DNA of 20,861 nt from Luminiphilus sp. (GTDB taxonomy: Bacteria; Pseudomonadota; Gammaproteobacteria; Pseudomonadales; Halieaceae). Below are positions 8,897 to 15,729 of the stretch, one piece after another (within the stretch, counting starts at the first letter, position 1; each line of letters begins with the position of its first letter). The notes beneath the pieces were generated by a model. It was not told the origin of the DNA, made no database searches, and saw nothing but the letters and a program-made list of their open reading frames with translations. A program made the translations under genes and the position numbers. The stretch spans positions 1-20,861 of the forward strand of contig JAQXEB010000265.1 of NCBI GenBank assembly GCA_029251065.1, given 5' to 3'.

Positions 8897-9549
8897 GTGA
8901 TCTGCGAGGCATAGGTATGACGTCACAGCGGACGCGCCTGCGCCTGATTGAGCGACTAAAAGCGCAGGGTATCCGCGATGACCGAGTGCTTCAAGCGATG
9001 AGCGAGACGCCCCGACACTTATTTGTCGACGAAGCGCTGGCGCATCGAGCCTATGAGGATACCGCCCTGCCTATTGGGTTTAATCAGACCTTAAGTCAGC
9101 CTTACATCGTTGCGCGGATGACCGAGCTCGCGTTGCAACGCGGCAAGCCTGGCCGAGTTCTGGAGCTGGGTACTGGATCGGGCTATCAAAGCGCAGTGCT
9201 GGCGCGGGTCGCCGATGAAATCTATTCTATTGAGCGTATAAAACCGTTGCTCAGTAAGGCGAAAGCGCGTTTGCGAACATTGAAAGCTCGCAACGTGCGT
9301 TGTATGCACGGTGACGGCTTTGAAGGATGGGCTGAGTTTGCGCCTTTTGACGTCATTATGGGGGCCGCTGCACCGGAGACGATTCCGCAGAACTTGTTGT
9401 CACAACTCGCTCCAGATGGCTTTTTACTCCTCCCGGTAGGGGGTAGTGAGCAGAAACTGGTGCAGATGACCTCTACGTCGGAGGGGTTTGAGGAAACGAT
9501 CATTGAAGATGTCTTTTTTGTGCCAATGCGCGAGGGTGTTCATCGGTGA
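8893..9549 (+). CDS. pcm: Protein-L-isoaspartate O-methyltransferase
   Basis: Pcm (218 aa) methylates isoaspartyl residues formed by ageing of Asp and Asn in proteins, using S-adenosylmethionine, so that they can revert to Asp. The N-terminal MTSQRTRLRLIERL, the ALPIGFNQTLSQPYIVARM active-site region, SAM motif I VLELGTGSGYQ (residues 89-99) and LPVGG are clear. The GTG start at 8893 overlaps ispF by GTGA and has AGAGAAGG upstream. An ATG at 8917, preceded by GAGG, would begin exactly at MTSQRTR and is an equally good start. Pcm next to nlpD-rpoS is a classic stationary-phase arrangement. Confidence 0.96.
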   Translation: MSDLRGIGMTSQRTRLRLIERLKAQGIRDDRVLQAMSETPRHLFVDEALAHRAYEDTALPIGFNQTLSQPYIVARMTELALQRGKPGRVLELGTGSGYQSAVLARVADEIYSIERIKPLLSKAKARLRTLKARNVRCMHGDGFEGWAEFAPFDVIMGAAAPETIPQNLLSQLAPDGFLLLPVGGSEQKLVQMTSTSEGFEETIIEDVFFVPMREGVHR

Positions 9550-10469
9550 CCGAGAGGTGGTTGGGTATTTACCTGCGGGGAGTCGCGATGGGCGCCGCAG
9601 ACCTTGTTCCCGGGGTGTCGGGTGGAACGATTGCGCTCATAACCGGTATCTATGATCGCTTTATTAATGCAATTTCCAGCGTGGGTCTTGTGACCCTCAG
9701 GTCCGTCTTGACCGGGAAGGTGCGTGAGGCATGGAGTGCGATCGACGGCAATTTTTTAGTCGTTTTGGGCGCCGGAATCGCTACCGCGGTCGTGAGCTTA
9801 GCATCGATACTGAATTATCTGATGACGGCTTATCCGTTGCCGCTGTGGTCCACTTTTTGTGGACTCGTTTTGGCGAGTGCGATCCATCTTATTTTGTCGA
9901 TGCGGGGCCGGTGGCAGGCACGCGAATACGGCTTTTTAGTCTTTGGAATCGGTTGCGCGGTGTTTGTGGGGCTGACTCAAGCCATGCAGTTGCCCACGAG
10001 CACAGGCGCCTTCTTTTTTGCGGGCGTAATCGCCATTTCGGCGATGATTTTGCCCGGTATCTCCGGCAGCTTTTTACTTTTACTCATGGGTATGTACCAG
10101 CCGATTATTGCCGCCGTCGTCGGTGGCGATGGACTGACCTTAGCCGTATTTGCGGCTGGCTGTATGGTCGGTCTGATGGGGTTTTCGCGGTTACTAAAAG
10201 CGCTACTTGCGCGAGCCCAGCAGGCAACGATGGCGACCCTGTACGGCTTCTTATTGGGATCACTGGTGATATTGTGGCCTTGGCAGGTGCCTGTCAGCGC
10301 GATGACGGATCGTCACGGTGACAGTCGAACGATACAGAGCCTGCCGGTGACGCCAATGGAATATGGCGAAACAGTGGGTGATCCGATGTTGTTGTTGTGT
10401 GTGCTGAGCTTCGTGATGGGCGGTGTTTTCGTTCGCCTCTTGTCTTCCCGAGCACCTGTTAGGCCGTAG
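9546..10469 (+). CDS. DUF368 membrane protein, probable undecaprenyl-phosphate translocase (PopT type)
   Basis: A 307-residue polytopic inner-membrane protein. The DUF368 signature GAADLVPGVSGGTIALITGIYDRFI lies at residues 16-40 and is echoed by a second copy, ILPGISGSFLLLLMGMY, at 168-184. This fits an internal inverted repeat of membrane segments with re-entrant loops. DUF368 proteins have been reported to return undecaprenyl phosphate, the lipid carrier for peptidoglycan and surface glycans, to the cytoplasmic face (the PopT family; VCA0040 in Vibrio cholerae). The start is GTG at 9546, sharing GTGA with pcm. It lies between isoprenoid genes and the cell-wall gene nlpD, which suits that role. 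Family membership is firm; the transport role is from the family. Confidence 0.9.
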   Translation: MTERWLGIYLRGVAMGAADLVPGVSGGTIALITGIYDRFINAISSVGLVTLRSVLTGKVREAWSAIDGNFLVVLGAGIATAVVSLASILNYLMTAYPLPLWSTFCGLVLASAIHLILSMRGRWQAREYGFLVFGIGCAVFVGLTQAMQLPTSTGAFFFAGVIAISAMILPGISGSFLLLLMGMYQPIIAAVVGGDGLTLAVFAAGCMVGLMGFSRLLKALLARAQQATMATLYGFLLGSLVILWPWQVPVSAMTDRHGDSRTIQSLPVTPMEYGETVGDPMLLLCVLSFVMGGVFVRLLSSRAPVRP

Positions 10470-10483
10470 CCTTGGACGCATCG

Positions 10484-11353
10484 ATGCAGATATGTAAAAC
10501 ACTGTCTGCCATTGCTCTAGCTGCGGGTCTTTTGGGATGCTCAGGTGCAAACCCCGATAATTTGCGGCCGTGGGAGGATGCAAGTCAGCCGTCCACGCCC
10601 AACGCGACGAGACCTGAGAGTCTGAAAACCTACGGATCCAAACTTCGCCCAGGACGACCGTATGTGGTCATTCGTGGTGATACGCTTTATGCCATCGCCT
10701 TTCGTTTGGGCATTGATTTTAAAGAGTTAGCAGCACGAAATAACATTGGACCGCCTTTTACCATCAAGGTGGGTCAAACGTTGAGCACTGATATCGCAGT
10801 AGTAACCCCCTCTGAGAAAAATTCAAGCCGACTGACTAAGACGCCAAAATCAAAAAAGACGCCCTCTAAGGTGTCAAAAACTACGAAACCAACAGTCAGC
10901 TCACCAAAGTCGTCAAAAGTGACAACGGCAATCAAAAAGTCATCCTCAGCGAGTAAACCTAGGAGTAACGTAGTTACACAACCGGTGTCTCGTTGGCGCT
11001 GGCCCTCAGAAGGGAAGGTGATTCGAACATACTCGAGCAACCTTCATAAGGGGATCGATCTATCGGGTGACCGTGGTGATCCGGTGAGGGCTGTCGCAAG
11101 CGGAAAGGTTGTGTATGCGGGAACGGGGGTGACGGGCTATGGCTCGCTACTGATAATAAAACATAACGACACGTACTTGAGCGCCTACGGACACAATGAA
11201 CGTTTGCTTGTCTCAGAGAACACGAGCGTCACAGCGGGGCAGCAAATAGCAACAATGGGCAGCAGCGGCACTGATTCAGTGAAGCTGCACTTCGAGCTGC
11301 GCAGGCGGGGCAAGCCAGTCGACCCGCTGACGTTGCTTCCCATGCGTCGATAG
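10484..11353 (+). CDS. nlpD: LysM/M23-domain lipoprotein NlpD, probable amidase activator
   Basis: NlpD is an outer-membrane lipoprotein that switches on a periplasmic amidase (AmiC in E. coli) for daughter-cell separation. From ATG 10484 (289 aa) there is a lipoprotein signal ending LLGC, with lipidated Cys19. A LysM domain spans about residues 60-102 (YVVIRGDTLYAIAFRLG). A Lys/Ser/Thr-rich low-complexity linker covers about 108-165, and a LytM/M23 domain about 170-285. His188 and Asp192 of HxxxD are present, but the first His of the HxH pair is Lys267 (KLHFE). It is therefore probably not a peptidase, as with E. coli NlpD. A TTG at 10472, just after the DUF368 stop, is an alternative start. 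Both starts have weak ribosome-binding sites. Confidence 0.92.
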   Translation: MQICKTLSAIALAAGLLGCSGANPDNLRPWEDASQPSTPNATRPESLKTYGSKLRPGRPYVVIRGDTLYAIAFRLGIDFKELAARNNIGPPFTIKVGQTLSTDIAVVTPSEKNSSRLTKTPKSKKTPSKVSKTTKPTVSSPKSSKVTTAIKKSSSASKPRSNVVTQPVSRWRWPSEGKVIRTYSSNLHKGIDLSGDRGDPVRAVASGKVVYAGTGVTGYGSLLIIKHNDTYLSAYGHNERLLVSENTSVTAGQQIATMGSSGTDSVKLHFELRRRGKPVDPLTLLPMRR

Positions 11354-11383
11354 GAGTTCGGGTCGCCAGAGAAGGGGGTTCTT

Positions 11384-12325
11384 TTGGCTGATCTTGACGT
11401 ACTAAAGGCTTCGGCAAATACAGCGGCGATGACGCTGTTTTCGGTTCAATCGTCAGGCCGTGCAAAGGTCCGCGAAGCAGGCGCCACAGCACACGACATT
11501 GATCCTATTCAGTTGTATCTCAATGAGATTGGTGAAACGCCGCTGCTTACCGCGGACGAAGAAGTTGTTGTGGCGCGGGCCGCGCTGGCCGGTGATGAGC
11601 GATCCCGTCACCGTATGATAAAGAGCAACCTCCGGCTCGTTGTTATGATTGCAAAGCGATACGGCGGTCGTGATTTGCCACTCCTCGATCTTATTGAGGA
11701 GGGTAATTTAGGACTTATGCGCGCAGTAGAAAAATTTGATCCAGAGCGGGGGTTTCGTTTTTCGACGTATGCGACGTGGTGGATCAGGCAAAATATTGAG
11801 CGTGCTTTGATGAATCATGGCCGAACAATTCGATTGCCGATTCATATTCAAAAAGACATCAATAAAGTCAGTCGTTGCTCTCGCGAGTTGCAACGTTCGC
11901 TGCGGCGCGAGCCTTCGACGGCGGAAATTGCCAATATGTTGGATCGGGACCCGGGGGAGGTCAGTAATTTACTAAAGGTTGCAGAGCACAGTTTATCGGT
12001 TGACAGTCACGTGAGTGAGGAAAGTGATCGATCTTATGTTGAGACGGTGCCTTCTCTTGTTGAAACAGATCCATCAACTATTTTGAACGACAAAGACGTG
12101 CAGGCCTGTTTGGTTGACTGGCTGGACAGCCTTCCCGAGCGGCAACGTGAAATTTTAGCGAGACGATTTGGGTTGCTCGGCTACGAGGCCTCGACGCTTG
12201 AAGAAGTCGGCAAAGAAGTGAGCCTCACACGCGAACGCGTGAGGCAAATTCAACTGGATGCGCTGGCGAGGCTCAAGCGGTTGGCCCTTAGAAATGGGCT
12301 TTCCGAAAGCGTTTTGCTCAGCTAA
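11384..12325 (+). CDS. rpoS: RNA polymerase sigma factor RpoS
   Basis: RpoS (313 aa; E. coli 330) directs RNA polymerase to stationary-phase and general-stress genes. Region 1.2 begins DPIQLYLNEIGETPLLTADEE. Region 2 has NLRLVVMIAKRYGGRDLPLLDLIEEGNLGL and the -10 reading segment FRFSTYATWWIRQNIERALMNHGRTIRLP. Region 3 follows, and region 4 has ILARRFGLLGYEASTLEEVG and the helix-turn-helix SLTRERVRQIQ. The GRTIRLPIHIQKDINK and GYEASTLEEVG forms separate it from RpoD. The start is TTG at 11384, backed by AAGGGGG at 11372-11378 with a 5-base spacer; the first ATG (11430) has no comparable site. It lies 30 bp after nlpD, whose coding region often contains the main rpoS promoter. Confidence 0.95.
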   Translation: MADLDVLKASANTAAMTLFSVQSSGRAKVREAGATAHDIDPIQLYLNEIGETPLLTADEEVVVARAALAGDERSRHRMIKSNLRLVVMIAKRYGGRDLPLLDLIEEGNLGLMRAVEKFDPERGFRFSTYATWWIRQNIERALMNHGRTIRLPIHIQKDINKVSRCSRELQRSLRREPSTAEIANMLDRDPGEVSNLLKVAEHSLSVDSHVSEESDRSYVETVPSLVETDPSTILNDKDVQACLVDWLDSLPERQREILARRFGLLGYEASTLEEVGKEVSLTRERVRQIQLDALARLKRLALRNGLSESVLLS

Positions 12326-12330
12326 ACGCT
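12308..12330. terminator. Hairpin at the rpoS/fdxA junction, possible bidirectional terminator
   Basis: AGCGTTT at 12308-12314 pairs perfectly with AAACGCT at 12324-12330 around a 9-base loop. The stem overlaps the last codons of rpoS, its TAA stop, the 3-bp gap, and two bases of the fdxA stop. There is no T-tract on the plus strand and only a short TTTC on the minus strand, so it is a weak terminator candidate. Its position between two convergent genes is the main reason to list it. Confidence 0.4.
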
Positions 12331-12652
12331 AGCGCTCAAGTAGGGCAAGTTTTCCAGGTTTACCCTCCCACTCGGCAGCGTCGGCGGGCGATTCTCCTTT
12401 CTCAGTGATGTTAGGCCATATCTCAGCAAGTTCAGCGTTGAGTGCTAAGAAGTTTTCTTGGTCGGCTGGCAATTCATCTTCAGAAAAAATGGCGTCGATT
12501 GGGCATTCAGGCTCACAAAGTGCACAGTCAATACACTCATCAGGGTGTATCACCAGAAAGTTAGGTCCTTCGTAAAAACAATCAACAGGACAAACCTCCA
12601 CGCAATCCGTGTGTTTGCATTTAATACAGTCTTCGCCAACGACGAACGTCAT
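12329..12652 (-). CDS. fdxA: 7Fe-8S ferredoxin FdxA
   Basis: A 107-residue ferredoxin of the Azotobacter vinelandii ferredoxin I type, a low-potential soluble electron carrier. By alignment with that protein, the 3Fe-4S cluster would use Cys9, Cys17 and Cys50, and the 4Fe-4S cluster Cys21, Cys40, Cys43 and Cys46. Cys12 and Cys25 correspond to the free cysteines. The C-terminal extension with LNAELAEIWPNITEK is typical. It lies 67 bp downstream of mutS on the same strand, as in Pseudomonas, and converges on rpoS. The partner enzyme is not known. GGGGGA lies about 7 bases before the ATG. Confidence 0.96.
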   Translation of the reverse strand: MTFVVGEDCIKCKHTDCVEVCPVDCFYEGPNFLVIHPDECIDCALCEPECPIDAIFSEDELPADQENFLALNAELAEIWPNITEKGESPADAAEWEGKPGKLALLER

Positions 12653-12677
12653 AGTGTTTCCCCCAAAATACCCGCTT

Positions 12678-12705
12678 TGATTAATGGTTTAGTGCGGCCG
12701 GTCAA
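12678..12705 (-). promoter_or_regulatory. Candidate promoter for fdxA
   Basis: In the 67-bp mutS/fdxA gap, read leftward, TTGACC (12705-12700) and TAATCA (12683-12678) stand 16 bases apart. The -35 box matches consensus at five of six bases; the -10 box is poor. Read-through from mutS could serve instead. Confidence 0.22.
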
Positions 12706-12719
12706 AATTTTAAGACGAT

Positions 12720-15284
12720 CTAAGTGTCTAGTAAAGTTTTCAAGGTATACAGAGCGTCTAAAGCGTCTTTAGGCGTCATTTGATCAGGGTCTATACCTTT
12801 TAGGACGTCAAGAGCTGGACTTGCCGGTGCTTCCACAGTGAATAAATCGACTTGCCTACGTTCTGGCATCACCTTGGTCGTGCCTTGTTGACTTTCTAGC
12901 TCCGCAAGCTTTTGACGGGCATGCAACAACACGCCGTGAGGCACGCCAGCCAGTTTGGCAACTTCCAGACCAAAACTGCGATTTGCCGGCCCCTCTTGAA
13001 TGTGATGCATGAACACGACGTGGTCGTCGTGCTCGGTCGCATCCAAGTGCACATTGGCCATGGATGCGTGACTTTCGGGTAGCGCGGTAAGTTCAAAGTA
13101 ATGGGTTGCAAAGAACGTCAGTGCGCGCACACGCTCTGAGAGCGCCACTGCCGCGGCCCATGCAATACTTAAGCCGTCAAAGGTACTTGTGCCGCGTCCA
13201 ACCTCATCCATGAGTACGACACTGCGTTCCGTGGCGTTGTGCAAAATATTGGCTGTTTCAGTCATTTCAACCATGAAGGTCGATAAACCACTGGCCAAAT
13301 CGTCTGATGAGCCGATTCGCGTAAAAATTCGATCAACCATAGACAGGGTGGCGCTGGTTGCTGGAACAAACGCGCCACAATGAGCGAGTAGAACGATCAA
13401 TGCGTTTTGTCGCATGTAGGTCGATTTGCCCCCCATATTGGGCCCGGTGATCAAGAGCATTCGTCGGCTTTCGTTGAGGAGCGTGTTATTGGCAATAAAC
13501 GGTTGACCGCTCACCTGCTCAACGACGGGGTGTCGACCGCTCACAATGTCCAACTGCGCAGAGTCACTAAAGGCGGGCCGGCTCAACGATAACGCGTCAG
13601 CGCGTTCTGCAAAGCAGGCGAGTACATCGAGGTCGCAGATGGCACTGGCCGTGCCTTGCAACAAAAGCAGGTCCTGTGCGACGCGATCAACCAGTTGCTC
13701 ATAGAGGTATTTTTCACGAGCAAGCGCCCGACTTCTGCTCGATAGTGCTTTGTCTTCAAACAGCTTAAGTTCGGGCGTAATAAAACGCTCGACGTTTTTT
13801 AGCGTCTGCCGGCGCTGGTACGCGTCGGGCGCGCGATCTGACTGCTGCCGACTGATCTCAATGTAGTAACCGTGAACGCGGTTGTAACCGACTTTTAAGG
13901 TCGATAGTCCCGTCGCCTCACGTTCACGACGCTCAATGTCCACCAGGTACTCGCCGGCATTTTCACTGATACCTCGGAGTTCGTCGAGCTCCTCGTCATA
14001 GCCGCTGGCGAGGACCCCTCCATCGCGGATGACAACCGGTGGCGCTTCGATTAAAGCGGCACTGAGTAACGTACACAGGTCTGGGTAGTCGCCAATATCA
14101 GCCGCCAGAGCGGTTAAGCGAGGTCTATCTTGCGGCAGCGTCGAAACGAGCTCGGGCAGCGCCCACAAGCTGTCTCGAAGCCGCGTAAGATCGCGAGGCC
14201 GCGCGGAACGCAGTGCCACTCGCGATAAAATTCGTTCAAGGTCTGCAATAGGCTTGAGTTGCCGGCGTGTTGGCTCATAGCTGTAGTCTTGACGGAGGCG
14301 TTCAACGCTGTCGAGGCGCGCATCAAGCTCTTCCCTTACACACACGGGTCGATGAAGCCACCGTCGCAGATGCCGTGTCCCCATAGCGGTAATGGTCGAG
14401 TTGTAAACCGCAAACAGGGTGTTGTCTTCCCCGCCATGAATATTTCGGTCAATCTCGAGATTTCGACGTGTGGCCGCATCGAGGATGACGGTGTCGCTTT
14501 GGCGCTCGTGACTGATTGAGACCAGGTGCGGGAGTTCATTGCGCTGTGTGTCTTTGACATAGTCAAGCAAGCAGCCTGCTGCTGAGACAGCAAGGGATAG
14601 CCCGTCGCAGCCAAACCCACTGAGGTCACGCGTTTGAAATTGCCGATTCAGTGCCTGGCGCGCACTTTCTTCATCGAATTGCCACTGAGGTAGCCTGCGA
14701 ATGGCGACGTGATCACCCAGTGGCGGCAGACTGGCGTCTTCGGGCACGAGTAACTCGGCGGGTGACAATCGCTGCAATTCCGCGCTGAGCGCTTCGTCAT
14801 TTTCGACTTCAGTGACTAAAAATCGGCCACTACTGACGTCCATCCAGGCAATGCCGCAGGACAACTGAAATCGGTATAGAGCGACGATCAGCGAATCGCC
14901 GCTGGCATCGAGTAAGGATTCGTCGGTTAGTGTGCCTGGGGTGACAATGCGCACCACTTTGCGTTCAACGGGTCCTTTAGATTCGGCTGGGTCGCCAATT
15001 TGCTCTGCGATCGCAACTGAAAATCCCGCACGAACCAGTCGGGCTAAATAGCCTTCAGCGGCGTGGAAGGGCACACCTGCCATGGGTATCGGGGCGCCGG
15101 CAGACTGACCTCTGGAGGTCAGTGTGATATCCAATACAGGAGCTGCGATCACTGCGTCATCGTAAAAGAGCTCGTAAAAGTCGCCCATCCGGTAGAACAA
15201 TAGCGCGCTAGGATGCGCACTTTTTATCGCCAAAAACTGGCGCATCATCGGTGTGTGTTGACTTGTATCTGACCCTGTAACCAT
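12720..15284 (-). CDS. mutS: DNA mismatch repair ATPase MutS
   Basis: MutS (854 aa; E. coli 853) finds base mismatches after replication and recruits MutL. The mismatch-reading Phe36 and Glu38 lie in MGDFYELF. The connector, core and clamp domains follow. The ATPase has Walker A GPNMGGKST with Lys620, then DEVGRGTSTFDG and FATHYFEL. QVDLF at residues 811-815 matches the known sliding-clamp binding motif (E. coli 812-816), and the C-terminal helical tail for oligomerisation is intact. All landmarks sit at E. coli numbering. The start is ATG at 15284. It reads away from the amidohydrolase gene across a 445-bp gap and toward fdxA. Confidence 0.98.
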   Translation of the reverse strand: MVTGSDTSQHTPMMRQFLAIKSAHPSALLFYRMGDFYELFYDDAVIAAPVLDITLTSRGQSAGAPIPMAGVPFHAAEGYLARLVRAGFSVAIAEQIGDPAESKGPVERKVVRIVTPGTLTDESLLDASGDSLIVALYRFQLSCGIAWMDVSSGRFLVTEVENDEALSAELQRLSPAELLVPEDASLPPLGDHVAIRRLPQWQFDEESARQALNRQFQTRDLSGFGCDGLSLAVSAAGCLLDYVKDTQRNELPHLVSISHERQSDTVILDAATRRNLEIDRNIHGGEDNTLFAVYNSTITAMGTRHLRRWLHRPVCVREELDARLDSVERLRQDYSYEPTRRQLKPIADLERILSRVALRSARPRDLTRLRDSLWALPELVSTLPQDRPRLTALAADIGDYPDLCTLLSAALIEAPPVVIRDGGVLASGYDEELDELRGISENAGEYLVDIERREREATGLSTLKVGYNRVHGYYIEISRQQSDRAPDAYQRRQTLKNVERFITPELKLFEDKALSSRSRALAREKYLYEQLVDRVAQDLLLLQGTASAICDLDVLACFAERADALSLSRPAFSDSAQLDIVSGRHPVVEQVSGQPFIANNTLLNESRRMLLITGPNMGGKSTYMRQNALIVLLAHCGAFVPATSATLSMVDRIFTRIGSSDDLASGLSTFMVEMTETANILHNATERSVVLMDEVGRGTSTFDGLSIAWAAAVALSERVRALTFFATHYFELTALPESHASMANVHLDATEHDDHVVFMHHIQEGPANRSFGLEVAKLAGVPHGVLLHARQKLAELESQQGTTKVMPERRQVDLFTVEAPASPALDVLKGIDPDQMTPKDALDALYTLKTLLDT

Positions 15285-15461
15285 GCTGTTTATCTATCTA
15301 AAGACCGCTTGTGTGCCAAGGCCTATCGAAAGCCGTAAACCTTGACGCTCTATTATTTCTGTTTCACTGGTCCGTCACAATCATCATCGGACTCACTGAC
15401 GGCCCGTGAACTCACAGGTACTTCCCCCGAGCAAACCCTCGGCGCCCCTAAATCGGGCTGG

Positions 15462-15485
15462 GCAGTTGTTAAACCACTGCTTTTT
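15462..15485 (+). terminator. Hairpin followed by five T, intrinsic-terminator-like
   Basis: GCAGT (15462-15466) pairs with ACTGC (15476-15480), with one further G-C pair inside after a mismatch, and TTTTT follows at 15481-15485. The shape is that of a short Rho-independent terminator for rightward transcription. No rightward gene is known upstream of it, since mutS reads left. It may end a small RNA starting in 15300-15450, or block antisense transcription. The stem is short, so chance occurrence is possible. Confidence 0.4.
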
Positions 15486-15579
15486 CCCGCCTTAGACAGT
15501 TGGGCGCTTAGAGTAACCCGAACGCGTCAGGGAAGTTAGAATAGATCCGTATTAATCAACAATACCTGTCGAAGGCTAA

Positions 15580-15630
15580 GAGTCACGGGCGCGCGAAAAT
15601 CACATGAGGCGCGTTAAAATCGAGTGACTC
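15580..15630. repeat. 20-bp tandem repeat framed by a 7-bp inverted repeat
   Basis: Two adjacent 20-base units (15588-15607 and 15608-15627) agree at 15 of 20 positions, sharing GGCGCG, AAAATC and a final TGA in register. They are enclosed by GAGTCAC (15580-15586) and its perfect reverse complement GTGACTC (15624-15630). The element ends 100 bp before the amidohydrolase start, a suitable distance for a regulator site. No known operator consensus was recognised. Confidence 0.5.
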
Positions 15631-15729
15631 CTACACGCCGAAATTTATTTTCCGAGTTTTACCCAGGCCACTGGCTGTCGATGGTCTTTAGGGCTATCGT
15701 CAACGCTGATTTGTCATTATTAAGGGGTC

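Larger units (their letters stand above)
15285..15729. other. 445-bp stretch without a recognised gene between mutS and the amidohydrolase gene
   Basis: This divergent region must contain the mutS and amidohydrolase promoters. Leftward, TAATAG (reverse complement at about 15351-15356) is a possible mutS -10 box without a good -35 box at the right spacing. Two hairpins are visible: CCGAG/CTCGG at 15427-15442, and a second one followed by five T (listed separately). A tandem repeat inside an inverted repeat is also listed separately. The two open frames here (15342-15539 and 15624-15866) have no recognisable protein features. Nothing matches tmRNA, 6S RNA, SRP RNA or RNase P RNA by eye. Confidence 0.6.

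Noticed and set aside
9731..10321. 196-codon open frame overlapping the DUF368 gene in another frame
   Set aside because: Its composition (many Arg, Cys, Trp) is that of a shadow frame; the DUF368 frame has clear family motifs over its full length.
15446..15460. CCCTAAATCGGGCT, which recalls part of a filamentous-phage origin
   Set aside because: The likeness covers only about a dozen bases; the hairpins and nick site of such an origin are absent and there are no phage genes nearby.
15342..15539. Open frame of 65 codons in the mutS-upstream gap
   Set aside because: It starts with TTG, has no ribosome-binding site and no recognisable protein features, and its frame runs through the hairpin and T-tract.
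15285..15729. A CsrB/RsmZ-type RNA in the mutS-upstream gap
   Set aside because: Repeated GGA loops, the hallmark of these RNAs, are too few on either strand.
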